DNA from: Palsa-506 sp963755815
GTDB lineage: Bacteria; Actinomycetota; Actinomycetes; Streptosporangiales; Streptosporangiaceae
NCBI GenBank assembly: GCA_963755815.1
Contig: CAVWLF010000001.1
Location: 168,682-232,681, forward strand
Reading direction: 5' to 3'
DNA: 64,000 nt
A program made the position numbers and the translations under genes. The notes under the pieces are model-generated. The model saw nothing but the letters and a program-made list of their open reading frames with translations, did not search any database and was not told where the DNA came from. Shown here piece by piece: positions 15,763-24,732 of this stretch (within the stretch, counting starts at the first letter, position 1; every line of letters starts with the position of its first letter).

Positions 15763-17601
15763 ATGAGCCTGGCCGGGCCGGCCGGGACCGCGGCGGCCGG
15801 GGTCGTCGTGACGGCCGCCACGGCGGCCGTCCTCTGGTTCGCCTCGTCCCTCCATGAGGTGCCGGTGCCGGTGCAGCGCGCCTACCGATGGTTCACGGTG
15901 GCCGCGGTGGCCTGGGGAGCGGGCTTCGTCGCTCAGCAGGCACTGGCCGGCCCGCTTGGCGAGACCGCCGTACCGCTGACGGTCGGTGACCTTCCCTCAC
16001 TGCCCGCCCTGCTCGCGATGGTCGCCGGGCTCGGGGCGCTGGCGTCGGCCCGCCCGGAGGCGGCCACGGCCGCTCCGGCGCCGGGCGTCGCGATGAAACG
16101 ACTGGCGGATGGCTACGTGCTGGCCGCCGCGCTCTTCGTCATTGGCTGGGTCACGCTGTTCGGATCGATCTACCAGGAGTCCGGGGAGCGGGCGGGCGCA
16201 TTCGCGCTGGCTCTCGCTCATCCGCTGGCCGACCTGGCCGTGCTCGGGATGGTCCTGCCATCTGCGGTCATCGCGGGCCAGCCGGGACTGGCGCCCTTCC
16301 TCGCCCTGGCCGCGGTGGCGGTGAGCGACGCGCTGGCGGTCGGGGCGAAGATCGACGCCGCGAGCCCGGGGCTCTGGGCCCAGCTCCTGCTACTCTCCGC
16401 GTTCGGCCTGCTCGCCGCGGTACCGCTGATCAACTCACGCCTGGCCCGGCCGCCCCCGCACCGCCCGATGGCGGGCGCGCGCCCGCTCGGCCGCCATCGC
16501 CAGGCCGGGGATGCGGGCATGACCGCCCTGGTCGCCACGCTCGCCGCGGCGACTGCCGCCGTGGTGATCATCTCCTGGGCGCTGGCGGGCGGGTCGGCCA
16601 TCGAGCCCGCCGTGGCGCTGGCCGGCGGCCTGGCCGTGCTCGCGCTGGCCGCCAGGACCACCGGGCTGATCGTCCGGGAAAAAGCGGTAACTGTCACGCA
16701 ATTCCAGGCGGGGAGCCATTTCCGTGAGCTTTCCGAGCGTATTACCGACATGGTGCTGGTCTGTGATTTCGATGGCACGATCAGGTATGCCAGCCCGGCG
16801 GTATCCGAGTATGGCTATGCACCGGAAAAGCTAGCCGGAATGACCTTCGCCGACCTCATCCATCCCGAGGACCTGCCCGGCGTCATCGGGTTCGCCCGGG
16901 CGGCGGCCCGGCGGCCACCGGCGCCGGATCGCTTCCCGTGCCGGGTGCGGGCATCCGACGGGACCTGGCGTTATACCGAGTCCACGGTGTCGCGCTACCG
17001 GGAGGCGGGCGAACCTGACCAGTTGCTAGTCACGGCCAGGGACGTCAGCGAGCAGGTGGCGCTGCGCGGCCAGGTGACGCACCTGACCTTTCACGACGGG
17101 CTCACCGGGCTGCCCAACCGCACGTACCTCGAGCAGCGGGCCAAGGACCTGCTCGGCGGCGGCATGCCGCCGGCCGCGGCTGAGCCGGCCGCGGCCGGGG
17201 TCATCCTGCTCGATCTCGACGGGTTCGCGGGTGTTAACGACACGGTCGGGCACGGTGGCGGTGATCTGCTGCTGACTCAGGCTGCGCGCCGGATCCGTGC
17301 GGCGGTACCGCCGCACGACACGGTGGCCCGGTGGGGCGGGGACGAATTCGCGGTGCTGGCGGAGAACGCTAACGGCGCCCAGAAGATCGTAGATATCGGC
17401 GAACGGCTGGCTGCGTCCATCGCCGCCACGGCGTTCCACGTCGCGGGCCGCGATGTGTCGCTGACGGCCAGCGTGGGCGTGGCCATCGCCGATGGTGACG
17501 ACCCGGGTGACCTGCTGCGCAACGCGGACGTGGCGATGTCCCGGGCCAAGCAGGCCGGCGGCCGGGTGGAGGTTTTCGGGCGCTCGCACCCACCCGCCTG
17601 A
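15763..17601 (+). CDS. Membrane PAS-GGDEF diguanylate cyclase
   Basis: A 612-residue protein that should make c-di-GMP. About nine hydrophobic segments fill residues 5-310, a PAS domain spans about 325-435 (ITDMVLVCDFDGTIRYASP ... VTARDVSEQ), and the GGDEF domain spans about 440-605 with an intact GGDEF at 525-529 and GLPNR/LLDLDGF/DTVGH elements. The allosteric I-site RxxD five residues before GGDEF is absent (sequence there is PPHDTVARW), so product inhibition through that site is unlikely. No EAL domain is fused. The integral-membrane sensor is of the large hydrophobic actinobacterial type; its signal is unknown. Confidence 0.88.
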   Translation: MSLAGPAGTAAAGVVVTAATAAVLWFASSLHEVPVPVQRAYRWFTVAAVAWGAGFVAQQALAGPLGETAVPLTVGDLPSLPALLAMVAGLGALASARPEAATAAPAPGVAMKRLADGYVLAAALFVIGWVTLFGSIYQESGERAGAFALALAHPLADLAVLGMVLPSAVIAGQPGLAPFLALAAVAVSDALAVGAKIDAASPGLWAQLLLLSAFGLLAAVPLINSRLARPPPHRPMAGARPLGRHRQAGDAGMTALVATLAAATAAVVIISWALAGGSAIEPAVALAGGLAVLALAARTTGLIVREKAVTVTQFQAGSHFRELSERITDMVLVCDFDGTIRYASPAVSEYGYAPEKLAGMTFADLIHPEDLPGVIGFARAAARRPPAPDRFPCRVRASDGTWRYTESTVSRYREAGEPDQLLVTARDVSEQVALRGQVTHLTFHDGLTGLPNRTYLEQRAKDLLGGGMPPAAAEPAAAGVILLDLDGFAGVNDTVGHGGGDLLLTQAARRIRAAVPPHDTVARWGGDEFAVLAENANGAQKIVDIGERLAASIAATAFHVAGRDVSLTASVGVAIADGDDPGDLLRNADVAMSRAKQAGGRVEVFGRSHPPA

Positions 17602-17623
17602 CAGGCCTCACGGCCCGGCCGCC

Positions 17624-17656
17624 GGAGTCACGATTCGTGTGCCATCGAGTCACGAT
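17624..17656. repeat. GAGTCACGAT direct repeat before the peptide-transporter operon
   Basis: GAGTCACGAT occurs at 17625-17634 and 17647-17656, two helical turns (22 bases) apart, in the gap between the cyclase and the binding-protein gene. It may be an operator. The 17602-17870 gap contains no convincing gene. Confidence 0.4.
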
Positions 17657-17750
17657 CGGGATAAGCACGGCTCCTTGTCCGGATCTGGCTAGCCGGATCC
17701 GGCGGCCGCAAATCAGCCTGAGGCCATGCAGAACACCACGACATGACGCT

Positions 17751-17777
17751 CCGGCCGGCAGCCATCCTGCCGGCCGG
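17751..17777. other. Perfect hairpin upstream of the binding-protein gene
   Basis: CCGGCCGGCAG (17751-17761) and CTGCCGGCCGG (17767-17777) form an 11-bp stem with a five-base loop, 94 bases before ATG 17871. No U-tract follows. It could end the cyclase transcript or be part of the 5' leader. Confidence 0.55.
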
Positions 17778-17870
17778 CGCGGCTGGTTCGCGGGCTGGCT
17801 GCCGGACGCCTGAACGGGCCCGGGGTGCCGCGATCTGGAGCGCGTACGCGCCATAACGGAAGGAGCGCAG

Positions 17871-19745
17871 ATGTTCAGAGGTGGCAGGAAATGGCGCTTT
17901 GCCGGGCTGGCCGCGGTCGCCGCGATCGCCATGGTGGCCGCGGGTTGCGGCGGCAGCAGCAGCCCATCAAGCTCGTCGGGTTCGTCGGGCACCCCGGTCA
18001 ATGGCGGGACGGCGACGGTCGCGCTGCCGGCCGGCGTCACCTATGACTGGATCTTCCCCTTCTATGCGATTACGAACGCGAGCGTCTACAACTCCCAGCA
18101 GTTCCAGTTCCTGATGTTCCGGCCGCTGTACATGTTCGGCAACAACACCAATACCTCGGTGACCGTCAACTACCCGCTGTCGCCCGCCAACGCCCCGGTG
18201 TACAGCAACGGCGGCAAGACCGTGGTCGTCACTATGAAGGGCTGGAAGTGGTCCAACGGCGAGACCGTCGACGCCAAGGACCTGGTCTTCTACCTGAACA
18301 TGACGGAGGCGGAGAAGGCGAACTGGTACGCCTACTCCAAGGGCCTGCTGCCCGACAACATCGTCTCCTACAAGGCCACCGGGGCCAACCAGGTCACCTT
18401 CCAGCTCAACAAGCCCTATTCCAGCCTCTGGTACACCTATAACCAGCTGGCCGAGCTCACTCCGATGCCGATGGCCTGGGATGTCACCAGCCTGACCGGC
18501 AAGCCGGGCAGCGGCGGCTGCACCACCGACAGCGCCGCGGACAACTGGGCCAAATGCAAGGCCGTCTACACCTTCCTCACCGCCCAGTCGAAGCAGTCTG
18601 CGACCTATGCGACTAGCCCGCTCTGGTCGGTGGTGGACGGGCCGTGGAAGCTGTCCCACTTCAGCACGACGGGCAATGTGACCATGGTGGCCAACAAGGC
18701 GTACTCCGGCAGCCCGAAGCCGAGGCTGGCGGCGATCAAGTTCGTGCCGTTCACCGCTGACTCGGCCGAGTACACGGCGCTGAAGACCGGACAGGTCGAC
18801 ATCGGCAACATCCCGGCCGCGGACCTGCCGCAAAAGCCGGCCAACTCGCCGCTGCCGGCCACCGACCCGCTGGGCCCCGGCCACTACCTGGAACCGTTCT
18901 TTTCCTACGGCATCCAGTACATGCAGCCGAACTTCAACAATCCGACCGTGGGCTTCATGGTCCGGCAGTTCTATATCCGGCAGGCCATGCAGGAGGCCTT
19001 CGATCAGCCCGGCATCAGCAAGGCGATCTGGCGCGGATACGCGATCCCGACCTCGGGGCCGGTCCCGAACGTGCCGCCGAACCAGTGGACGCCGCCGATC
19101 CAGCGCGAGAACAACGGCCAGGGCGCGTACCCGTTCAGCCTCTCGAAGGCGACGGCGCTGCTGACCAGCCACGGCTGGGCCAAGGTGGGCGGCGTGATGA
19201 CCTGCCAGGACCCGGCCAAGTGCGGCACCGGCATCACGAAGGGCCAGCAGCTGAAGTTCACGGTGACCTACGAGACCGGCATAGCCGCCGCCACGGCGAT
19301 GTGGCAGGTCTACAAGTCCGACGCCTCCAAGGTGGGCATCGACATCAACCTCGTCGGGCAGTCGTTCAACACCATCATCGGCGAGAGCGCGCCGTGCGCG
19401 CCGATGGGCCCGAAGTGCGCCGTGCAGGTGTTTGCCTACGGGGGCTGGAGTTTCGACGGCCCGGGCTATGAGCCGACCGGCGAGCCGCTGTTCCAGACCG
19501 GCGCGAACTCGAACTCCGGCAACTACTCCAACCCGACGATGGACAGCCTGATCAACGCGACGCACACCAGCGGCAGCCTGCAGACGTTCCGCAACTACGC
19601 CACGTTCGGGGCGCAGCAGCTGCCGGTCATCTGGGCGCCGAACCCGAACCCCTACCAGATCGAGGCGGTCAACAGCAAGCTGCGCAACGTCACGTTCAAC
19701 GCGCTGTTCACGCTGCTTCCGGAGTACTGGTACTTCACCAAGTAA
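17871..19745 (+). CDS. Peptide ABC transporter substrate-binding lipoprotein (family 5)
   Basis: A 624-residue extracellular binding protein of the DppA/OppA family. The signal peptide (KWRFAGLAAVAAIAMVAAGC) has a lipobox with Cys26 as the lipidated residue, followed by a Ser/Gly linker. The mature part contains WKWSNGETVDAKDLVFYL, the family-5 signature region, and VDGPWKLSHFS. It would deliver peptides, nickel or other solutes to the two permeases and fused ATPase encoded downstream. ATG 17871 follows GGAAGGA by six bases. It is longer than typical DppA (about 540), with an insertion near the C-terminal lobe. The ligand cannot be predicted from sequence. Confidence 0.9.
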   Translation: MFRGGRKWRFAGLAAVAAIAMVAAGCGGSSSPSSSSGSSGTPVNGGTATVALPAGVTYDWIFPFYAITNASVYNSQQFQFLMFRPLYMFGNNTNTSVTVNYPLSPANAPVYSNGGKTVVVTMKGWKWSNGETVDAKDLVFYLNMTEAEKANWYAYSKGLLPDNIVSYKATGANQVTFQLNKPYSSLWYTYNQLAELTPMPMAWDVTSLTGKPGSGGCTTDSAADNWAKCKAVYTFLTAQSKQSATYATSPLWSVVDGPWKLSHFSTTGNVTMVANKAYSGSPKPRLAAIKFVPFTADSAEYTALKTGQVDIGNIPAADLPQKPANSPLPATDPLGPGHYLEPFFSYGIQYMQPNFNNPTVGFMVRQFYIRQAMQEAFDQPGISKAIWRGYAIPTSGPVPNVPPNQWTPPIQRENNGQGAYPFSLSKATALLTSHGWAKVGGVMTCQDPAKCGTGITKGQQLKFTVTYETGIAAATAMWQVYKSDASKVGIDINLVGQSFNTIIGESAPCAPMGPKCAVQVFAYGGWSFDGPGYEPTGEPLFQTGANSNSGNYSNPTMDSLINATHTSGSLQTFRNYATFGAQQLPVIWAPNPNPYQIEAVNSKLRNVTFNALFTLLPEYWYFTK

Positions 19746-19755
19746 CACGGGGTGC

Positions 19756-19793
19756 CCGGGTGCCGTCCCGCCGCGCGGCGGGACGGCACCCGG
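19756..19793. other. 38-base perfect palindrome between binding-protein and permease genes
   Basis: The 19-base arms 19756-19774 and 19775-19793 are exactly complementary, so RNA would fold into a very strong hairpin ten bases after the binding-protein stop. No U-tract follows. Intercistronic hairpins of this kind commonly protect the upstream binding-protein mRNA and reduce read-through to the permeases. Confidence 0.85.
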
Positions 19794-19830
19794 AAGGGCA
19801 AGGTGCGGCTGGCCGCGGGGGTGGGAGGTA

Positions 19831-19893
19831 ATGATGAGCTGGATTGAGAACGCGGGCATCGCCCCGGCTGGCCGGGAAGCGGTGGCCCGATGA
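19831..19893 (+). CDS. 20-codon leader ORF overlapping the first permease gene
   Basis: A short frame (MMSWIENAGIAPAGREAVAR) begins at tandem ATGs 19831/19834 immediately after the best ribosome-binding stretch in the area, GGGAGGTA. Its TGA stop (19891-19893) overlaps the permease start codon as ATGA. The permease itself lacks a Shine-Dalgarno of its own in front of ATG 19890, so ribosomes finishing this ORF probably re-initiate there. The peptide has no recognisable domain and is most likely a coupling device. It is too short for most gene finders. Confidence 0.55.
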   Translation: MMSWIENAGIAPAGREAVAR

Positions 19894-20837
19894 TCGGGTG
19901 GCTGATCCGGCGGATCGTGCAGGCCCTGATCGTGGTGTTCTTCGTAACGGTGTTCACGCTGTTCCTGGTGCACCTGTTTCCCGGCGGGCCGATCCGGGCG
20001 CTGCTCGGCCCGCGGGCCACCGTCCAGCAGGTCGCCTACTACAACCGCCTCTACGGCTTCGACCAGCCGTTCTACCGGCAGTACCTCAAGTGGGTCGGCC
20101 AGCTGCTGCACGGCAACCTCGGCTTTTCCCTGAAGCTCAACCAGTCGGTGTCGAGCCTGATCGCCCAGGACCTGCCGAAGACGATCGTGCTGGTGGCGCT
20201 CGGCACCATCGTCTCGCTCGTGTTCGGCATCCCGCTGGGCGTCTATCAGGCGGTGAAGCGGTACACGGTGGGCGATTACGTGCTGACCGGGGTGTCGTTC
20301 CTGGGCTATGCGACCCCGACGTTCTTCGTCGGCCTGCTGCTGGTCGAGTGGTTCTCGGTTGATATTCACCTGTTCCCGCCGTTCGCGCCGCAGGGCAGCA
20401 CGGTCGGCCAGATCCTGTCCGACCCCCGGGCCCTGGTGCTGCCGGTGCTCTCGTACTCGTTCGTGCTGTACGCGCTGTGGAGCCGGTACATGCGCTCTTC
20501 GGTGATGGACAACCTGGTGCAGGACTATGTCCGCACCGCGCGGGCCAAGGGCGCCAGCGAGCGGCGGGTCCTGTGGGGGCACGTGTTCCGCAACTCGCTG
20601 ATGTCGATCGTCACCCTGCTCGGGCTCTCCCTGCCCACGCTGGTCGCCGGGGCGATCTTCATCGAGGTGGTCTTCAACTACCCGGGCATGGGGCTGGCGT
20701 TCTACAACGCCGCACTGAACGTCGACTACCAGGTGCTGCTCGGCTTCACCCTGGTCGCCACGCTGGCGACGATCCTGGGGAACCTGCTGGCCGACGTGGG
20801 GTACGCGGTACTCGATCCGAGGGTGAGGTACAGCTGA
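19890..20837 (+). CDS. Peptide ABC transporter permease (DppB type)
   Basis: A 315-residue integral membrane protein with six predicted helices. MIGWLIRRIVQALIVVFFVTVFTLFLVHLFPGGP is the standard DppB/OppB opening, and the cytoplasmic EAA loop is YVRTARAKGASERRVLWGHVFRNSL, which docks on the ATPase. It forms a heterodimeric channel with the next gene product. The start overlaps the stop of a 20-codon leader ORF (ATGA), and the stop overlaps the next start (TGATG). Confidence 0.93.
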   Translation: MIGWLIRRIVQALIVVFFVTVFTLFLVHLFPGGPIRALLGPRATVQQVAYYNRLYGFDQPFYRQYLKWVGQLLHGNLGFSLKLNQSVSSLIAQDLPKTIVLVALGTIVSLVFGIPLGVYQAVKRYTVGDYVLTGVSFLGYATPTFFVGLLLVEWFSVDIHLFPPFAPQGSTVGQILSDPRALVLPVLSYSFVLYALWSRYMRSSVMDNLVQDYVRTARAKGASERRVLWGHVFRNSLMSIVTLLGLSLPTLVAGAIFIEVVFNYPGMGLAFYNAALNVDYQVLLGFTLVATLATILGNLLADVGYAVLDPRVRYS

Positions 20838-21796
20838 TGGCCATCATTCCGCCGCCGGGCACCGCATCCGGGCAGCTGGCCGAGCCGACCGCGTTGCTGG
20901 ACGAGGCACCCGGCGCCGCCGAAGGGCCGCTCGCGGCCAGGCCGCGCGGCATGCTGCGCCGCGGCTGGGAGGTGTTCGCGGAGAACAAGCTCGCGCTGGC
21001 CAGCATCGCTATGATCTTGCTCATCGTGCTGTTCTGCTTCGCCGGGCCGCTGATCTACCACACCAACCAGGTCAACACCGACCTGAGCAACACCTTGTGC
21101 CCGCCCAGCAGCGCGCACCTGCTGGGCTGCGACAACCTCGGCTATGACCAGCTCGGCCGGCTGATGGTCGGCGGCCAGACGTCCCTGGAGGTCGGCTTCG
21201 CCGCGGCGATCGTGGCGGTCGTGTTCGGCACCCTGTACGGGGCCTTTTCCGGGTTCGTCGGCGGCCCGGTCGACTCGTTCCTGATGCGCGTCGTCGACGC
21301 CGGGCTGTCCATCCCGTACATCATGGTGGTCATCATCCTGTCGGTGATCTTCCACCCGAACAAGCTGATCATGATCTTCATCATCGCGGCGTTCTACTGG
21401 CTGGGCGTGGCCCGGCTGCTGCGGGGCGAGACGCTGTCGCTGCGGACCAGGGAGTACGTGCAGGCGGTCAAGATCATCGGCGGCCGCCGGGGCCGCACGA
21501 TCGTGCGGCACATCGTGCCGAACGCGATCGGCACGATCATCGTGCAGACCACGTTCGCGGTCGCGGACTCGATCCTGATCCTGGCCGGGCTGGGCTTCCT
21601 CGGGCTCGGCGTGCAGCCGCCGGCCACCGACTGGGGAGACATGCTGTCGGGCGGCCTGGCCTACCTGCAGAGCAGCCAGAACTACTGGTGGCTGATCTAC
21701 CCGCCGGGCATCGCGATCATCTTGACCTGCATCGCGTTCAACTTCATCGGCGACGCGCTGCGGGACTCGTTCGAGACCCGGCTGCAGCGCCGGTAG
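20837..21796 (+). CDS. Peptide ABC transporter permease (DppC type)
   Basis: A 319-residue permease. It has an N-terminal cytoplasmic tail of about 45 residues, one helix (LALASIAMILLIVLFCFAGPL), a periplasmic loop with a Cys pair, then the core with the EAA loop REYVQAVKIIGGRRGRTIVRHIVPN. ATG 20837 shares one base with the DppB-type stop, so the two permeases are translationally coupled. The longer open frame upstream is the permease-1 gene read in another frame. It pairs with the DppB-type subunit in one transporter. Confidence 0.92.
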   Translation: MAIIPPPGTASGQLAEPTALLDEAPGAAEGPLAARPRGMLRRGWEVFAENKLALASIAMILLIVLFCFAGPLIYHTNQVNTDLSNTLCPPSSAHLLGCDNLGYDQLGRLMVGGQTSLEVGFAAAIVAVVFGTLYGAFSGFVGGPVDSFLMRVVDAGLSIPYIMVVIILSVIFHPNKLIMIFIIAAFYWLGVARLLRGETLSLRTREYVQAVKIIGGRRGRTIVRHIVPNAIGTIIVQTTFAVADSILILAGLGFLGLGVQPPATDWGDMLSGGLAYLQSSQNYWWLIYPPGIAIILTCIAFNFIGDALRDSFETRLQRR

Positions 21797-21863
21797 CGGC
21801 GAGTGCAGGCGGGATAAGGGCGGACTTAGGGCGGGTACGGGCAGGCTGAGAAAAGGAGACCTG

Positions 21864-23936
21864 GTGGCGCCGCTACTTGAGATCACTGACCTGCGCACCG
21901 AGATCCGGCTCAAGGAGGGGGTCGTGCACGCGGTCGACGGCGTGTCGCTCCACGTTGATCCGGGCGAGACGCTGGGAATCGTGGGCGAGTCGGGCTGCGG
22001 CAAGACCATGACCGCGCTGTCGATCATGAACCTGCTGCCGACCGGCGGGTCGATTGCCGACGGCAGCATCAAGCTCAGCGGCCTGGATATCAGCACGCTT
22101 TCCGACCATGACATGCGCCGGATCCGGGGCAACGAGATTGGCATGATCTTCCAGGACCCGCTCACCTCGCTGAACCCGACCATGACGGTGGGCAGGCAGA
22201 TCGCCGAGGCGGTCAGGCTGCACGGCGGCGCCACCAAGGAGCAGGCCCTGGAGCGGGCCGTCGAGGTGCTTGACCTGGTCGGGCTGCCACGGGCCAAGGA
22301 GCGAATCGCCGAGTACCCGCACCAGTTCTCCGGCGGGATGCGGCAGCGGGTGATGATCGCGATGGCGCTGGCGTGCGAGCCGAAGCTGCTGATCGCCGAC
22401 GAGCCGACCACCGCCCTGGACGTGACCATCCAGAAGCAGATCCTGGAGCTGATCGACGACCTGCGGCTGCGGCTCGGGATGTCGGTCATCCTGGTGACCC
22501 ATGACCTCGGCGTGATCGCCGGCCGGGCGGATCGGGTGGCGGTGATGTACGCGGGCAAGATCGTCGAGACGACGGGGACCGCGACGCTGTTCGATAACGC
22601 CCGGCACCCCTACACCGAGGCGCTGTTCCATGCGCTGCCGGACAAGGCGGCGGAGACCAAGGAGCGGCTGTACTCGATTCCCGGGATACCGCCGGACCTG
22701 ACCCGGCCGCCGGCGGCCTGCCGGTTCGCTCCCCGCTGCCGGTACGCAACTGACCATTGCCGCGAGGATGAGCCGCAGCTCATGGGCGAAACCCCGGGGC
22801 ACCAGTTTGCCTGCTTCTACCCGGTCGGCGAGGCGGAGAAGGGCGGCAGGCGGATTACCACCGCGTTCGAGCCGACGGCCGGGTCCGGCCGGCCCGCGTT
22901 CGGCGGGCCGATCGGCGAGGTACTCCTGAGTGCGGAGCACCTGGTGAAGAACTTCCCGGTGACCAAGGGAGCCGTGCTGCAGCGCCGGGTCGGCTGGGTC
23001 AGCGCCGTGGCCGACGTGAACTTCGCGATCCGCACCGGTGAGACATTCGGCCTGGTCGGCGAGTCCGGCTGCGGCAAGACGACGATCGGCAGGCTGGCCG
23101 TCGGCCTTGACCCGCCGACGAGCGGCTCGATTAACTTCAAGGGCCGGGACCTGGCCGGCAGCAGCGGCCGCGGGTACCGGCGGGAGCGCCGGGAGATCCA
23201 GTTCATGTTCCAGGACTCCTATGCCTCCCTGGACCCGCGGATGCGGGCCGGCACGATCCTGCAGGAGCCGCTCGCCGTCCAGCACATCGGCTCGCGCAGT
23301 GACCGGCAGAAGCGCGTCGCGGAAATGCTGGACCATGTCGGGCTGCCGCGCTCGGCGGCCGAGCGGTACCCGCACGAGTTCTCCGGCGGCCAGCGCCAGC
23401 GCCTCGGATTCGCCCGCGCGCTCATACTGTCCCCGCAGCTGATCATCGCCGACGAGCCGGTTTCGGCCCTGGACGTATCGATTCAGGCCCAGGTGCTCAA
23501 CATGATGCGCGAGCTGCAGCGCGAGTTCGGGCTCACCTACCTGTTCATCTCGCATGACCTGGCGGTCGTCCGCTACCTGTCCACCCAGATCGGCGTCATG
23601 TACCTGGGCAAGCTGGTCGAGGTCGGGCCGGCCGACGAGGTGTACCTGCGGCCGGCCCACCCGTATACCCGGGGACTGCTCGACTCCGCGCCGGTGGCCG
23701 ATCCGGCCGCGGAGAAGGCTAAGGTCCGTGCGGGTATCACCGGAGAACTGCCGAGCGCCATCAATCCGCCGTCCGGCTGCCGGTTCCGCACCCGCTGCCC
23801 GCGGGCCGAGGCCATCTGCGCCGAGGTCGAGCCGCCGCTCGTCCCGTTCGCCGGGGAGGGCCACCTGGCGGCCTGCCATTTTCCGCTGCGGACCCCGCAG
23901 AGCCCGGCGTCCCCGGCCGGGATCCCGGCGCCCTAG
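21864..23936 (+). CDS. Fused dipeptide ABC transporter ATPase (DppD-DppF in one chain)
   Basis: A 690-residue protein holding both nucleotide-binding domains. Domain 1 has Walker A GESGCGKT at 41-48, signature FSGGMRQR and Walker B LLIADEPT; domain 2 has Walker A GESGCGKT at about 399-406, signature FSGGQRQR and Walker B LIIADEPV. Each domain is followed by the oligopeptide/dipeptide C-terminal extension with four cysteines (CRFAPRC ... HC ... FACFYP; CRFRTRC ... IC ... LAACHFP). In mycobacterial DppD such a cysteine set is reported to bind an iron-sulfur cluster; whether it does here is inference. GTG 21864 follows AAAAGGAGA. Fusion fixes a one-to-one ATPase ratio for the operon. Confidence 0.93.
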   Translation: MAPLLEITDLRTEIRLKEGVVHAVDGVSLHVDPGETLGIVGESGCGKTMTALSIMNLLPTGGSIADGSIKLSGLDISTLSDHDMRRIRGNEIGMIFQDPLTSLNPTMTVGRQIAEAVRLHGGATKEQALERAVEVLDLVGLPRAKERIAEYPHQFSGGMRQRVMIAMALACEPKLLIADEPTTALDVTIQKQILELIDDLRLRLGMSVILVTHDLGVIAGRADRVAVMYAGKIVETTGTATLFDNARHPYTEALFHALPDKAAETKERLYSIPGIPPDLTRPPAACRFAPRCRYATDHCREDEPQLMGETPGHQFACFYPVGEAEKGGRRITTAFEPTAGSGRPAFGGPIGEVLLSAEHLVKNFPVTKGAVLQRRVGWVSAVADVNFAIRTGETFGLVGESGCGKTTIGRLAVGLDPPTSGSINFKGRDLAGSSGRGYRRERREIQFMFQDSYASLDPRMRAGTILQEPLAVQHIGSRSDRQKRVAEMLDHVGLPRSAAERYPHEFSGGQRQRLGFARALILSPQLIIADEPVSALDVSIQAQVLNMMRELQREFGLTYLFISHDLAVVRYLSTQIGVMYLGKLVEVGPADEVYLRPAHPYTRGLLDSAPVADPAAEKAKVRAGITGELPSAINPPSGCRFRTRCPRAEAICAEVEPPLVPFAGEGHLAACHFPLRTPQSPASPAGIPAP

Positions 23937-23978
23937 CCGCCGCGGCGGCACCCGCACGCGGCGGGCACGGTGAGAGGC

Positions 23979-24000
23979 GCCGCCGGTCCGCTCCGGCGGC
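23979..24000. terminator. Hairpin after the peptide-transporter operon
   Basis: GCCGCCGG (23979-23986) and CCGGCGGC (23993-24000) form an 8-bp GC stem with a six-base loop, 43 bases after the ATPase stop. It is the likely end of the operon. Confidence 0.5.
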
Positions 24001-24117
24001 CTTGCGCCTGGTTGCTCCGGGCACCGATGCTCCGGTGCTGCCCGCGAGCACAGGGATCCGGCCGGCACTGGTCCGAGATGGGCGTCAATGGGGTAGATCG
24101 CGGGCTATCGTGAGCCA

Positions 24118-24669
24118 GTGGCCCCGCGAATGATGACTGAGCGTCTAATCCTGCGTCCGTGGCACGTTGATGATGCCGGGGACGCGCTCGCTGCCTACGG
24201 CCACGCGGAGGTCGCGCGGTGGCTGGTCCCGACCATGGACAAGGTCGGCGACGAGGGCGCCATGCGTCTGGTCCTGCAGCAGTGGGTGGCCGAGGACGCG
24301 CGGCTAAGCGCTCCGGCCGGCCGCTGGGCGATCGAGCGGGCCGAGGACGGACGCCTGATCGGCGGGGCGACCCTGCTGCCGCTGCCGCCCGATGAGGAGT
24401 TCGAGGTGGGCTGGCAGCTTAACCCGGACGCGTGGGGCAGCGGTTATGCCACCGAGGCCGGGCTGGCGCTGGCGCAATGGGCATTTGGGCAGGGTATAGA
24501 GCAGGTCATCGCGGTGGTACGGCCCGCCAACACGCGCGCGGTGGCGACCGTGCGCCGGATCGGCATGGAGTGGGTCGGAGAGACCGAGAAGTACCACGAT
24601 CTGCGCCTGCAGCAATTCCGCCTCCGTTCCGCGGATCTGACCGCGTCGGTGCTGCCGCCGGAGCGGTGA
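24118..24669 (+). CDS. GNAT acetyltransferase (RimJ/RimL-like)
   Basis: A 183-residue N-acetyltransferase. MMTERLILRPWHVDDAGDAL is the typical start of the RimJ/RimL group, and the acetyl-CoA pyrophosphate loop lies in WQLNPDAWGSGYATEAGLALAQW (Q/R-x-x-G-x-G/A variant), followed by the NTRAVATVRRIGMEWVGE strand. Targets in this group are protein N-termini, antibiotics or small amines; none can be assigned. GTG 24118 lies six bases after TATCGT, which points to a leaderless transcript; ATG 24130 is an alternative start. Confidence 0.85.
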   Translation: MAPRMMTERLILRPWHVDDAGDALAAYGHAEVARWLVPTMDKVGDEGAMRLVLQQWVAEDARLSAPAGRWAIERAEDGRLIGGATLLPLPPDEEFEVGWQLNPDAWGSGYATEAGLALAQWAFGQGIEQVIAVVRPANTRAVATVRRIGMEWVGETEKYHDLRLQQFRLRSADLTASVLPPER

Positions 24670-24732
24670 GCAGCGACTGGCGCAGCGGCGGGCGGGCCGC
24701 TCGGGCCGGCACCGGGCGCGAATGGCCGGCGG

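Noticed and set aside
17967..20582. 871-codon open frame on the minus strand
   Set aside because: It is the mirror of the binding-protein and DppB-type genes; the translation is Arg/Gly/Val-rich without any domain, while the plus strand has clear families, starts and coupling.
20726..22558. 610-codon minus-strand frame
   Set aside because: Spans three genes on the other strand and has Ser/Arg-rich composition typical of out-of-frame reading.
21873..24068. 731-codon minus-strand frame
   Set aside because: Antisense shadow of the fused ATPase gene, common in high-GC DNA; no family features.
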